DNA of 45,378 bases from Candidatus Saccharimonadota bacterium (GCA_017406405.1 JAFQYO010000018.1:1-45378); one strand, 5' to 3'; shown: positions 34,406 to 42,788, counted from the stretch's first letter. Translations and numbers: made by a program. Notes: a model not told the origin generated them from the sequence alone.

Positions 34406-34480
34406 GAGGGGGTTTCCTCCTCTCCCAACATGAATTTTATATATAATATATATTATAGCAAATTTTTATCAAAAAGTCTA
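34406..34480 (-). promoter_or_regulatory. rplA promoter and leader hairpin
   Basis: TAGACT (34475-34480) and TGCTATAAT (-10 at 34452-34457) are 17 nt apart. The leader of about 65 nt holds a hairpin at 34406-34422 (GAGGAGG-AAA-CCCCCTC, one A-C mismatch) followed by an AAAGGA ribosome-binding site. It is a candidate L1 autoregulatory site, as known for the L11-L1 operon of other bacteria; direct resemblance to 23S rRNA helix 77 was not shown. Confidence 0.45.
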
Positions 34481-34481
34481 G

Positions 34482-36422
34482 TTAAGAGCGGCGGCGGAAG
34501 AGAGAGCCAAGACGGGATTTTAAGGAAGAACGGGATTTTATCGCTTCTTGGAGTTCTTGTTCGGAAACAAGGCCGGTTCCAACAATATCGCGAGAGAGGG
34601 CTTTTAAGTCGCTGAGAGTGATTTCTTTAAGGAGTTCTTGAGGCGATTCGAAACCCTCGTATTCTTCGGGATAATCTTTCATCCAGAAAAAGCGGTCAAC
34701 GGGAGGGAGTTCAGCGAAAAGACGTTTTTTGTCGACGTCGGCCCCGGACTGGAGAAGCTGGACGATAACTTCTTTTTTGTTTTTTCCGCTATTAGAGATA
34801 AGCGCGTTAACATCGACTTTTACTCCGGATTCGGAAAGGGCTTTCAGATTTGCGGCGACAGCGAGCGGGCTCATTTGAGCGACGAGCTTGTTTGGGTCGA
34901 CCGGAACTCCGTGTTTTTCGAAAAACTCGCGGTGGTCGAGAAGAAACGTTGCGTCGCTCGTTCTAGCGAGTTCGGCGAGGTCGACTTTTACGCCGGCAGA
35001 GGCTAAGCTGTCATAGTTTTTGACGAGGAAGTACGTTCCGAGGCGGGAGGCGAGCTTGTCCGGGTCGGCTCCGGCGGCAAGCAAGTCATCGACCCGAGAT
35101 TGGAGCTCGGAAGGCTCTAGAACGGAGACGAGTTCTTCGACGTCCATTCCGCTTTCCGTGAGGAGTTTTACGTCGAGGACTTTTTCTCTTCGATTTCCCT
35201 TTGTGTATGTTCCGACGTCTTGTTGGCTTTTGTCTTTGTCTATCACAAATTCAAGTTCGGCCGGAGTGAACTTTTCGCCTTGTTCGAGCTTTTTCCGGAG
35301 ACGAATCAGCTCTTTTTGGTCTTCGAAAGCTTTTTTCATTTTTTCACCACCGGGGAGGGTGAGGACTTTTTCTTCGACGATCGGGATTAAGGAATCCTCG
35401 AGGTCTTGGTCTTCTTCGAGGCCGGAAATCTCCGCGACTTCGCCTTTTTCGTCGAGGCGAATCGAAGCACAGGCGGTCTTCGAGAGGTCGCCGCTTTGGC
35501 CCTCGAGGTGGAAGAGGAGAAAGCGGGTTTTGTCGTTCTTTAGGTAACTTTCGCCCATGGTTTTAGCGGCGATACACCAAGGAGTGCCTTCGGAGGCGGT
35601 GGCAAGTTTTTCTTCTTCACCTTTTTTATATTCGACCCAGTCGCCTTTTATGTCTTCGGTTCGTTCGGGAGTTTTTTGGATTTCTTTCGTCGCGATAAGA
35701 GCGCGGGAGTAGAGTTTGTTGAAGTTTCCTTGGGCGACGAGGGCTTCGATTTTAGCTTTTTCCTGGGGGTCGGAAGCTTCGGAATCTCGAGAAAGGCCGG
35801 TTGATTCGGTTATCATTTCGTAGGTTTTCGCGAGCGCGGCCGGGTTTAGCGCGGGATAGGGATTTATGGTTTGTTTGTTGCGCTTTTTGAACTCGCCTTT
35901 TTCCTTGTCGAAGGTGCGTTCGAGCTTCGTCACGCCGTCGAAGGCGTAAACCTTAAACCACATGGGGTACGGGGAGTTTTCGTCGGCGAGGTAATTCGAC
36001 CAGCTTTCGAGTTCGTCGCGGTTTTCCTTGTTTTCTTGAGTCGCCATGACCTTGTCAACGGAGGCTTCCCAGAGACGTTTTTCCGCTTTTGAACCGTGTT
36101 TTTTCACGATTTTTTCGAGGCGAGAAATGTAGGCCGACGTTCTTCGCTCGGCGTTTTTTCCTTCGAGTTTTTCGTCTTTTTCGAGGGCTTTTTTAAAGCT
36201 AGATTCGACGATTTCTTTATGACGTTCCTGGAAGGCGGAATTTGCGAGCATTCTCGCGCCGAGGATGCGTTCTTCTCGCTTTTTTTCTTTTTCTTCTTCG
36301 GAGAGAGTTTCTTCCGGGCTTTCCGGAGGGGCTTCGAGAGCGGCAGGAGGTTCGACTTTTTCGACTTCTCCCCAGCCGGAGTTAGAGTTTCTTTCTTCGG
36401 GTTCTGATATTGTTTCGCTCAT
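34482..36422 (-). CDS. Large unknown protein between rplK and rplA (646 aa)
   Basis: I do not recognise a characterised homologue. The N-terminal 40 residues are acidic and Pro/Glu-rich, with no signal peptide. A charged helical stretch is followed by a central module with DWVEYKKGEEE...ASEGTPWCIAA and FLLFHLEGQSGDLSKTACASI (about residues 260-330), a WCIA-type module I associate with uncharacterised CPR proteins. The C-terminal half has degenerate helical repeats (LLAAGADPDKLASRLG, LASAGVKVDLAELA, FEKHGVPVDPNKLVAQ, LSESGVKVDVNALIS, LLQSGADVDKKRLF), about 33 residues each, ankyrin-like. It ends RSRLGSLFRRRS-like and basic. The start at 36422 follows TGTTAGAAT by 7 nt. Confidence 0.6.
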   Translation of the reverse strand: MSETISEPEERNSNSGWGEVEKVEPPAALEAPPESPEETLSEEEKEKKREERILGARMLANSAFQERHKEIVESSFKKALEKDEKLEGKNAERRTSAYISRLEKIVKKHGSKAEKRLWEASVDKVMATQENKENRDELESWSNYLADENSPYPMWFKVYAFDGVTKLERTFDKEKGEFKKRNKQTINPYPALNPAALAKTYEMITESTGLSRDSEASDPQEKAKIEALVAQGNFNKLYSRALIATKEIQKTPERTEDIKGDWVEYKKGEEEKLATASEGTPWCIAAKTMGESYLKNDKTRFLLFHLEGQSGDLSKTACASIRLDEKGEVAEISGLEEDQDLEDSLIPIVEEKVLTLPGGEKMKKAFEDQKELIRLRKKLEQGEKFTPAELEFVIDKDKSQQDVGTYTKGNRREKVLDVKLLTESGMDVEELVSVLEPSELQSRVDDLLAAGADPDKLASRLGTYFLVKNYDSLASAGVKVDLAELARTSDATFLLDHREFFEKHGVPVDPNKLVAQMSPLAVAANLKALSESGVKVDVNALISNSGKNKKEVIVQLLQSGADVDKKRLFAELPPVDRFFWMKDYPEEYEGFESPQELLKEITLSDLKALSRDIVGTGLVSEQELQEAIKSRSSLKSRLGSLFRRRS

Positions 36423-36439
36423 TATTCTTATTCTAACAA

Positions 36440-36469
36440 AAAAGTACTTGCAGAACAACAAGTACTTTT
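36440..36469 (-). terminator. rplK terminator fused to next promoter
   Basis: AAAAGTACTTG and CAAGTACTTTT form an exact 11-pair stem, followed by Ts that run straight into TGTTAGAAT, the extended -10 box (36430-36438) of the 646-aa gene. Confidence 0.85.
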
Positions 36470-36480
36470 AAGGGAATGTA

Positions 36481-36909
36481 TTAGTCGATAACTTCGACGC
36501 CCATCGAACGGGCAGTTCCGGCGACGACTTTCACGGCACCTTCAAGGTCAATCGCGTTAAGCTGGTCTTTTTTCTTTTCGGCGATTTCTTCGAGTTGTTT
36601 TCTTGTGATTTTTCCGACTTTTTCGGAGTTTGGTCGACCAGAACCTTTTTCGAGTTTAATCGCTTCGCGGATTAAATCGTCGACGGGCTGGCCGAGACAA
36701 GTCCAATCAAACGTACGATCTTCGTAAACACGGATATGGACGATAACGTTCTTTCCCATGTATTCTTTTGTCGCTTCGTTGAAGGGGTTGATGAATTCCA
36801 TCATGTTCAAGCCCCACTGACCGAGGGTCGAACCGACCGGAGGTCCAGCAGTCGCTCTTCCGCCGGGGACACGAAGTTTCAGATTTCCGATAACTTTTTT
36901 GTTTGCCAC
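36481..36909 (-). CDS. rplK: 50S ribosomal protein L11
   Basis: L11 is a GTPase-centre protein. NLKLRVPGGRATAGPPVGSTLGQ at the N-terminus and KVGKITRKQLEEIAE, ARSMGVEV at the C-terminus identify it. Length is 142. Start is GTG at 36909, with AAGGAA about 11 nt upstream. Its promoter (TAGACA-17-TGGTATAAT, 36958-36986) overlaps the end of nusG, so it can be expressed apart from secE-nusG. The LRVPGGRATAG loop differs slightly from the usual LQIPAGKANPA, keeping the PP motif. Confidence 0.92.
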   Translation of the reverse strand: MANKKVIGNLKLRVPGGRATAGPPVGSTLGQWGLNMMEFINPFNEATKEYMGKNVIVHIRVYEDRTFDWTCLGQPVDDLIREAIKLEKGSGRPNSEKVGKITRKQLEEIAEKKKDQLNAIDLEGAVKVVAGTARSMGVEVID

Positions 36910-36957
36910 AGTAAAAATTCCTTATTAGATTATAAGATAGAATGCGTAACGGGATTT

Positions 36958-36986
36958 ATTATACCAAATATCGCTAAAGTTGTCTA
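36958..36986 (-). promoter_or_regulatory. rplK promoter
   Basis: TAGACA and TATAAT (with TGg extension) on the minus strand are 17 nt apart; the -35 box overlaps the nusG stop. The 42-nt leader has a second TTATAAT. Confidence 0.6.
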
Positions 36987-37529
36987 GAGCTTTGAGACTT
37001 GGAGAGCATCAAGCTCGACGGGGGTTTCGCGGCCAAACATCGAGACCATGACTTTTAGCTTTCCTTTTTGGCCGTCAATTTCGGAAACGGAGCCATCAAA
37101 ACCTTTGAACGGGCCGTCAGTAATCGAGACAACTTCGCCGATTTCGTAGTTAACGGAGTATTTCGGATCTTCGACACCCATGCGCTTTTTTATTTTTGTG
37201 ATTTCTTTTTCGGAGACGGGGGTAGGTTGGGTTCCGTTCCCGATAAAGCCGGTTACACCAGGGGTGTTACGAATAATGTACCAGGTTTCGTCAGAAAGTT
37301 TCATCTCGACGAGGACATAACCTTGGAAAATCTTCTTGTCGACAACTTTTCTTTTGCCGTTTTTTATTTCGATTTGTTTTTCTTTCGGGACGATTGCATC
37401 GAAAATTTTGTCGGCAAACTCGATTGAATTGATTCTTTGACGAATCGAATCTGCAACTTTGTCTTCGTAACCGCCATAGGTCGAAATTGCGTACCATGCG
37501 CGGGTGTCGTCATATCTGTTTACTGCCAT
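36984..37529 (-). CDS. nusG: Transcription elongation/antitermination factor NusG
   Basis: NusG binds RNA polymerase clamp and links it to S10 or Rho. WYAISTYGGYEDKVADSI is the NGN start, IFQGYVLVEM and WYIIRNTPGVTGFIG are NGN landmarks, and the C-terminal KOW domain is VVSITDGPFKGFDGSVSEID. Length 181 is normal. It begins 9 nt after secE with a GGAG site. Confidence 0.95.
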   Translation of the reverse strand: MAVNRYDDTRAWYAISTYGGYEDKVADSIRQRINSIEFADKIFDAIVPKEKQIEIKNGKRKVVDKKIFQGYVLVEMKLSDETWYIIRNTPGVTGFIGNGTQPTPVSEKEITKIKKRMGVEDPKYSVNYEIGEVVSITDGPFKGFDGSVSEIDGQKGKLKVMVSMFGRETPVELDALQVSKL

Positions 37530-37538
37530 TTTCTCTCC

Positions 37539-37901
37539 TTATCCTAACAGTTTATTAAATATTAAATCGAAAAGAAGGTTCATCACGACCAAAAAAGCAG
37601 AAAAGAGGGCGGTATAAACGAAGATTGCGAGCACCATTTTCCAGGTCGCCTTTCGGTTTGGCCAGCGGACTTGGCGAAGTTCGACCCACGAATCTTTGAG
37701 ATAATGACCGAGAACGATAAACGGGCGGAAAAGAACGAAAGGTTTTTTGTTTGACTCTTTCTGAGCCTTTCTTGCTTCTTTGCGTTCGGCCTTTTTGACT
37801 CGTTTTTCGGTTTCTTTAACGAGGCGAAGGTCCTTTTTTGTTATGTCTTTGCTCGAGGAGCGGACGGTCTCTCTTGCCTTGATGCGCGTGATGTTTGCCA
37901 T
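37539..37901 (-). CDS. secE: Preprotein translocase subunit SecE
   Basis: This small SecYEG subunit has a highly basic N-terminal extension (about 70 residues), then WVELRQVRWPNRKATWKMV, the conserved amphipathic motif, and one membrane helix (LAIFVYTALFSAFLVVMNLL). Length is 120, longer than minimal SecE (about 60). The secE-nusG-rplK order is the usual one. GGAGAAAGAAGG precedes the ATG. Confidence 0.9.
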   Translation of the reverse strand: MANITRIKARETVRSSSKDITKKDLRLVKETEKRVKKAERKEARKAQKESNKKPFVLFRPFIVLGHYLKDSWVELRQVRWPNRKATWKMVLAIFVYTALFSAFLVVMNLLFDLIFNKLLG

Positions 37902-37927
37902 TTTCCTTCTTTCTCCTGTGGTTTCAT

Positions 37928-37988
37928 AAAAAATAGTCTGTTACCAGACTGTCAAGAGTATTATAGCGCAAATGTCCGAGATTGTAAA
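37928..37988 (-). promoter_or_regulatory. secE-nusG promoter followed by an attenuator-like hairpin
   Basis: TTTACA (37983-37988) and TATAAT (37960-37965) are 17 nt apart. A few bases after the predicted start site comes AGTCTG-GTAA-CAGACT (37935-37950) followed by ATTTTTT. It has the form of an intrinsic terminator inside the leader, ahead of secE. Confidence 0.6.
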
Positions 37989-38005
37989 GAAGTGTTTTAG
38001 GGCGT

Positions 38006-38851
38006 TTAGCTTTCGCGAGACTTTAGGAGTTTTGCATGTATGACGAGCCGACGCGAGTCGTCATAGCAGGTCGAGAGGGTTAAAATTCGGTCGGAGCCAG
38101 AGACAGAGGTGTTAAAATTATAGGTGCTTCGGGATTTCAGGGTTTTGAAAAAGGCTTCCGCGGTTGCGTCGTTATAGAAAGAGGTTTGGAGATAATCAGA
38201 AGTCGTCGGAATAATATAAATCGAAAAAACCTGCCAGAGTTCGGAGGAATTTTCGGTTTTTGTGCGGAGGAGAAAATTCTCGGGATTCGAAATCCAGTCG
38301 GAAGTCAGTAGTTTCCTCAGGGAGCCGAACATTGTGTTGTCGAGGCGGCCGTGAGCGTAGATGATGCTGTTTTTATCGGTTAAACTCTTGTTGTTTCGAT
38401 AATCAAGAAAGACCCAGCCGCCGGAGTTATAAGAATGGTTAAATGAATGGTAGAGATAATAACGGTTGTCGGCGGTTTGGACGAAGGGATAGTTTACGTT
38501 TGTCCCGAGAACCTGGAGCCAGCCGACAGTATCTGAATTTTCTGCTTTTAGGGCGGCGAGGTTCACGTCTATAAGGGGCGTGTTTAGGTATTTCCAGTAG
38601 AGGGCGCAGTCGGGATTTTCGGAGATTTGACACGCGCTCGAAATTTCGTCATTTGTAGAGGTAGAATCGTCGATTTCGGTGATTTCAGCGATGCCTTCGA
38701 GGGCAGTTATTTCGGCGTTTGTTTCGTCTGATTCGAGCTTATAGCGAATTAACTTATATCCGGAGAAAATCAAAACACCAAGAGAAACGAAAAAAATAAT
38801 GGAAAGAATAGCCCTTTTCGAGATGTTTTCTTTTTTCTTTTCTCGACTCAT
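38006..38851 (-). CDS. Class B-type sortase
   Basis: This membrane-anchored transpeptidase acts outside the cell. An N-terminal signal anchor (ILSIIFFVSLGVLIFSGYKL) precedes the beta-barrel with VGWLQVLGTNVNYPFVQ, YYLYHSF, the catalytic His in IIYAHGRLDNTMFGSL, the Cys in LTLSTCYDD and the Arg in RRLVIHAKL. The long 60-residue segment after the membrane anchor and the SFNHSYNSGGWVFLD signature fit class B. Length is 281. Start follows TGTTATAAT by 6 nt. No substrate is adjacent. Confidence 0.88.
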   Translation of the reverse strand: MSREKKKENISKRAILSIIFFVSLGVLIFSGYKLIRYKLESDETNAEITALEGIAEITEIDDSTSTNDEISSACQISENPDCALYWKYLNTPLIDVNLAALKAENSDTVGWLQVLGTNVNYPFVQTADNRYYLYHSFNHSYNSGGWVFLDYRNNKSLTDKNSIIYAHGRLDNTMFGSLRKLLTSDWISNPENFLLRTKTENSSELWQVFSIYIIPTTSDYLQTSFYNDATAEAFFKTLKSRSTYNFNTSVSGSDRILTLSTCYDDSRRLVIHAKLLKSRES

Positions 38852-38899
38852 ATAAATATTATAACATAAAAATAGGAGTTGAAAAAATGCAGGGGGTGG

Positions 38900-38908
38900 T
38901 GGTATAAT
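38900..38908 (+). promoter_or_regulatory. tRNA-Gln extended -10 box
   Basis: TGGTATAAT lies 15 nt before the tRNA; no clear -35 is needed with the TG extension. Confidence 0.55.
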
Positions 38909-38923
38909 TGTTTATGTTCCTAC

Positions 38924-38998
38924 TGGGGATTCGCCAAGTGGTAAGGCAGTGGGTTCTGGTCCCACCATTCGGGGGTTCGAATCCCTCATCCCCAGCCA
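38924..38998 (+). tRNA. tRNA-Gln (anticodon CTG)
   Basis: The cloverleaf is complete: acceptor TGGGGAT/ATCCCCA, anticodon stem GTGGG/CCCAC with loop TTCTGGT giving anticodon CTG (38956-38958), T-loop GTTCGAATCC, and an encoded CCA (38996-38998). The UGG-opening acceptor is typical for glutamine tRNA. It reads CAG codons. Confidence 0.92.
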
Positions 38999-39016
38999 TA
39001 AAATATTGTTTTAGTT

Positions 39017-39910
39017 ATGAAAAATATAAAATTTGTTGACCTTCTTAAATTTTCTGATAAAGATTTAAAGAAACTGAAGTTAGTTTTTAATAGTAACTGG
39101 ACTTATACGCCCGAGGGGAGACCGGATTGTGTGCGAGAGATTTTTGGCGAGGAAAAGGTTTATCTAGATTTGTTAGACCTATATAAACTCGGAAAGGTCG
39201 AGCTCGTAAAAAAGTCCACGAGACTTCATGACCCAAAGAACAAACGCTTCCAGAATGGGGAGTTTGCTTTTTGTTTTATTCCGTACGGGGATAAGGATTG
39301 GTTACTAGTGAACGCGTTCGAAGTTTTAGACGACAGTAAAAAGCTTATTGAAGTAAATGAAGAGGCGATGTCGGATTATGAACAGTATTTCGGGAGGCTG
39401 GTTATTAGCTGGAAAGAACGAAATACGAGAAACGTCAGAATGAAAAACCTCGAAAACATCAAAAGGCTGACAGTAAAGACGATTTTAGAAGAGCCGTATA
39501 ACGTCGTGACCGAAAAGTTTCCGGGATATCAGAATATAGATATTTCTTGGGAGGAGTTAAACCGAGTTTTGAAGTTTAAGACCTGGAGGACGGCGCTTGA
39601 AAACCAGAAAGGCGTTTATCTTATAACTGATACGAACACAGGAAAGCGGTATGTTGGGTCGGCGACGAGCGAAAAAGGAATGTTCCTTAGCCGGTGGGAA
39701 ACTTATGCGAAGAATGGGCATGGAAATAATGAACTTCTTGTGGATCTGCTTGAGAAAGAGACTATAGAATATGTAAAAAAATATTTCCGATACACAATTC
39801 TTGAATTCTTTAGTTCTTCCGTAGAGGATAAGGTTATCTTTGAACGCGAATCTTGGTGGAAGCGGATTTTGTTGACAAGAAATCCTGACTACGGCTACAA
39901 TAAAAATTAG
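39017..39910 (+). CDS. GIY-YIG nuclease-domain protein
   Basis: The C-terminal 100 residues have the GIY-YIG signature: GVYLITDTNTGKRYVGSAT (GVY...YVG), RWETYAKNGHGNN, ILEFF, and the metal-binding Glu in FERESWWK, ending NPDYGYNKN. The N-terminal 200 residues are not recognised and may bind DNA. Length is 297. It begins 18 nt after tRNA-Gln, in the same direction, with no separate promoter, so it is probably on the tRNA transcript. Roles seen in the family are homing, restriction and repair; none can be chosen here. Confidence 0.75.
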   Translation: MKNIKFVDLLKFSDKDLKKLKLVFNSNWTYTPEGRPDCVREIFGEEKVYLDLLDLYKLGKVELVKKSTRLHDPKNKRFQNGEFAFCFIPYGDKDWLLVNAFEVLDDSKKLIEVNEEAMSDYEQYFGRLVISWKERNTRNVRMKNLENIKRLTVKTILEEPYNVVTEKFPGYQNIDISWEELNRVLKFKTWRTALENQKGVYLITDTNTGKRYVGSATSEKGMFLSRWETYAKNGHGNNELLVDLLEKETIEYVKKYFRYTILEFFSSSVEDKVIFERESWWKRILLTRNPDYGYNKN

Positions 39911-39944
39911 CTTTTTAGCTTTTGTTGTAATTTTTATTCGCTTA

Positions 39945-39953
39945 TGCTAAAAT
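39945..39953 (+). promoter_or_regulatory. glgP extended -10 box, leaderless type
   Basis: TGCTAAAAT ends 6 nt before the ATG at 39960. Confidence 0.65.
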
Positions 39954-39959
39954 TTCTTT

Positions 39960-41702
39960 ATGGGCATTTTTAAGCATCACGCTTTAGAGAATATTGAGGA
40001 GACTGACGATTTTTATTCGGCGATTGACCGAGAAAATTTAGTGAAAAGTTTGTCCGAGGAGAGACCCTATACATATTGGACAATTGAGCTTTATGATCAG
40101 AAGAATGGTATTCGGGGCGGGGGCGGACTCGGGGTCTTAGCGGCGGATACGCGAAGAGTCGCAGAGCAGATGCGAGTTCCGTTTACCTTAATAACGCCAT
40201 TTTATCCGGTCGAGTTTCATCAAGAAGTCAAGCCGGACGGGACCGTCTTAGACAAATCAGTCCCGGTTGATTTTAGAGATTTTGGGTTTGAGCTTGTTGA
40301 TACGATAAACATCAAGTGTAACGGCGAGCTCGTTGAGCTTTCCGTAGTCCAAAAGGAGTTTCAGACGACGCGGATTTTATGCGTGACGGAACCGAATTTT
40401 AGAGAACTCTACTCCGGAGAATCGGGGAGCGACCATCGGCTTTATCAAGAAGTCGCGCTCGGGTTCGGTGGGTATCAGGCTTTGAAACTGGTCGGGCTGA
40501 AACCGGCTGTTATGCAGTTAAACGAGGTCGCGACTTTTTTTGCGGCGCTTGCGAGACTTGATGAACTCGTTACAAATGGAATGGATTTTTATGAGGCGGT
40601 AGTTTATACGAGAAAACACTCCTTATATACGAATCACACCTTGGTTCAGGCGGCGGAGGCGGAGTTCAGTCTCGAACAGTTTGAGAAGTATGTTTTTCCT
40701 AACTTGCGTTCGAAACCTGTGAAGAAGTGGATTCGCGACAAGTTTGAGGAGGGACGGATTCGACTTTCTTCGGTCACGATTGAAATCGCCGAGCTTAAGA
40801 GTGGGGTCTCGAAGCTTCACGCGAGGGTAGCGGACTATCATGATTTGTCCGGAGAGAAGGTGAAATTTAAGGCTATCACGAACGGAATTGACATTCCTTA
40901 TTGGATTTTGCCGGATGCGGTGAAGTTTTATAAAGAGTCGGTGATTTTAGACCGGTTTTGTTTGCCAACCGAAAAATACGCGGAACAAATTGAAAAAATC
41001 GACGCTTCGCAGATTCGTGAAATAAAGAAGCGCGGACGAGTGTTTCTAAACGCAGTTTTAAAGACTCGGCCAGACCAAAACGGAAAGATTTTTCAGATTC
41101 CTGAGGACAGAATTCTTTTCGACTTCAAGAGACGATTCGTTGATTATAAACGGCCGTGGCTTCCGTTTTCTGATTTAGAAAGGCTCCGCACGATTCTTGA
41201 GAGCCATCAAGCCGACTATATTCTTTCCGGGCGGGTTCATTCCGGAGACGAAAGAATGAGCGAGAAACTTCGGGAGGTGTTAGAAAAAATCGAGAGCGAT
41301 GATTATCTCCGTGAACACGTCCATTATATCCCTGATTATGACGAAAATATTGCGCGCGCGCTTTCGGTCGGGTCGAACGTTTCGATAAACGTCCCGATTG
41401 TCGGGCTCGAAGCCTGCGGGACGAGCTGGGAAAAAGACGTCGGGAACATGTGTCTGTTGGTCTCTACGCATGATGGAGGAGTTGCTGATGCACCGAAGGA
41501 GAGTTATCTCTCGGTTTCTGGGGCTGACGAGAACGAAGAAATCGACAGCCTTTATCAAAGGATGGAAGAGGCGGCGGCGGCTTGGGAAAACGATTTTGAC
41601 CTTGAGTTTTTTGTAAAGAAACAACTTCAGGCGTATTTGCCGGTTATCTCTGGAACGAGAATGTTGAAAGATTATCTAAACTTTTTATTCAAAAAGGTTT
41701 GA
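39960..41702 (+). CDS. glgP: Alpha-glucan (glycogen/starch) phosphorylase, GT35
   Basis: It releases glucose 1-phosphate from alpha-1,4-glucan with a PLP phosphate. GGGGLGVLAAD, RKHSLYTNHTLVQA, ITNGIDIPYWI, KRRFVDYKRP and EACGTSWEKDVGN match the short bacterial/archaeal type (TIGR02094). The Lys of GTSWEK aligns with the PLP Lys of the usual GTSGMK. Length is 580. It gives the cell sugar phosphate without spending ATP. The start is leaderless type. Confidence 0.8.
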   Translation: MGIFKHHALENIEETDDFYSAIDRENLVKSLSEERPYTYWTIELYDQKNGIRGGGGLGVLAADTRRVAEQMRVPFTLITPFYPVEFHQEVKPDGTVLDKSVPVDFRDFGFELVDTINIKCNGELVELSVVQKEFQTTRILCVTEPNFRELYSGESGSDHRLYQEVALGFGGYQALKLVGLKPAVMQLNEVATFFAALARLDELVTNGMDFYEAVVYTRKHSLYTNHTLVQAAEAEFSLEQFEKYVFPNLRSKPVKKWIRDKFEEGRIRLSSVTIEIAELKSGVSKLHARVADYHDLSGEKVKFKAITNGIDIPYWILPDAVKFYKESVILDRFCLPTEKYAEQIEKIDASQIREIKKRGRVFLNAVLKTRPDQNGKIFQIPEDRILFDFKRRFVDYKRPWLPFSDLERLRTILESHQADYILSGRVHSGDERMSEKLREVLEKIESDDYLREHVHYIPDYDENIARALSVGSNVSINVPIVGLEACGTSWEKDVGNMCLLVSTHDGGVADAPKESYLSVSGADENEEIDSLYQRMEEAAAAWENDFDLEFFVKKQLQAYLPVISGTRMLKDYLNFLFKKV

Positions 41703-41717
41703 ATCGGAAAGAAAATG

Positions 41718-41726
41718 TGCTAAAAT
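41718..41726 (+). promoter_or_regulatory. P-loop kinase extended -10 box
   Basis: TGCTAAAAT ends 9 nt before the ATG at 41736. Confidence 0.5.
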
Positions 41727-41735
41727 AGAGATATT

Positions 41736-42218
41736 ATGGAAGGTAATAAGGTACAGCCAAGAGCAATTCTCGTTTTCGGGGCGCCAGGAAGCGGAAAGTC
41801 CACGTTTGCGGATAAGTTTTCGAAAAAATTTCATGCGGCGTTTTTTGATTTGGGCGAGATTGAACGAGAAAACGAGTTAGACAGAGATACGACTCTTTTT
41901 CTTCTTGAGCAGTTAGCGCACACGAAAGTCACTTTAGTAATCGAAGGTGTTTTAGATACGGAACGTGAAAGAACGGAAATCCGAAATGTTTTGAGGCGGG
42001 CCGGATACAATCCGTCGCTTGTTTGGATTCAGACGGATGTCTCGACGATCCGCCAGAGACTAAAGCTAAAGAATCGTAGTGCCGCAAAGGCGAAACAAGA
42101 ATATAACTCCCGCATCCAAAATATGGAGGCGCCGAGTGAGATTGAGTCGCCGATTGTGCTTTCGGGGAAACATACTTTCGAGACTCAACTTCGGCATGTC
42201 TTGACCCAGCTCGCTTAG
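41736..42218 (+). CDS. Predicted P-loop (AAA_33-like) kinase
   Basis: This 160-residue protein has Walker A LVFGAPGSGKSTF (residues 12-24), VIEGVLDTERER (Walker B-like), and an LID-like region rich in Arg/Lys (RQRLKLKNRSAAKAKQEY). It resembles small kinases of nucleotides or sugars and toxin-antidote-associated phosphotransferases (Zeta-like folds). The substrate is unknown. The next gene starts 7 nt later, so the two are in one operon. Confidence 0.65.
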   Translation: MEGNKVQPRAILVFGAPGSGKSTFADKFSKKFHAAFFDLGEIERENELDRDTTLFLLEQLAHTKVTLVIEGVLDTERERTEIRNVLRRAGYNPSLVWIQTDVSTIRQRLKLKNRSAAKAKQEYNSRIQNMEAPSEIESPIVLSGKHTFETQLRHVLTQLA

Positions 42219-42225
42219 GTTTTTT

Positions 42226-42771
42226 ATGATTTTGAAAGATAACGAATTTGGTGAAGTTGTTGTGCGTAAAAATCCCTTCTCGAAAGGGATTAAATTTTCT
42301 ATTTCGACAGACGGGAGACTTTCTATGTCGGTGCCAAGTCATTCGTCTGACTTTTTGATTAAACGATTCCTAAATCGAAACCGCGCGATTATTCGTGAAA
42401 AGCTCCCGGTAAATGACCCAAAAACTCAGAGAGCGCGAGACGCAAAAAAGAAATTATTGCAAAAACGCGCGAAGGACTATCTCCCCTATCGGCTTGAGTA
42501 TTATGCAAAACTTTATGGATATAAATATGAGAGATGTCGGCTTTCTCACGCAAATACGAGGTGGGGAAGCTGTTCTTCGAACCAGACAATCTCCTTGAAT
42601 ATTGGGCTGATGAATGTTCCGGAGGTTCTTCGGGACTATGTGATTCTTCACGAACTCGCCCATCTAAATCATATGGACCATAGCAACGCATTTTGGGCGG
42701 AAGTTAGGGAGCATGACCCGAAATATCGAGAACATCGGCGAAGGTTAAAAATGTTTTCGCCCGGAGTATAG
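42226..42771 (+). CDS. YgjP-type zinc metalloprotease (M48/DUF45)
   Basis: The family motif HELAHLNHMDHSNAFWAEV gives the HExxH-type zinc site with a third His in MDHS, and CRLSHANTRWGSCSSNQTISLN is the usual upstream signature. Length is 181. It is cytosolic, with no signal peptide. The natural substrate is not established for the family. It follows the P-loop kinase by 7 nt. Confidence 0.82.
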   Translation: MILKDNEFGEVVVRKNPFSKGIKFSISTDGRLSMSVPSHSSDFLIKRFLNRNRAIIREKLPVNDPKTQRARDAKKKLLQKRAKDYLPYRLEYYAKLYGYKYERCRLSHANTRWGSCSSNQTISLNIGLMNVPEVLRDYVILHELAHLNHMDHSNAFWAEVREHDPKYREHRRRLKMFSPGV

Positions 42772-42788
42772 GATTTTCTAACTCTTTA

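Noticed and set aside
34381-34431. Upstream start for L1
   Set aside because: No Shine-Dalgarno for the ATG at 34431; a good one precedes 34380. A leaderless start from a nearer TATAAA cannot be fully excluded.
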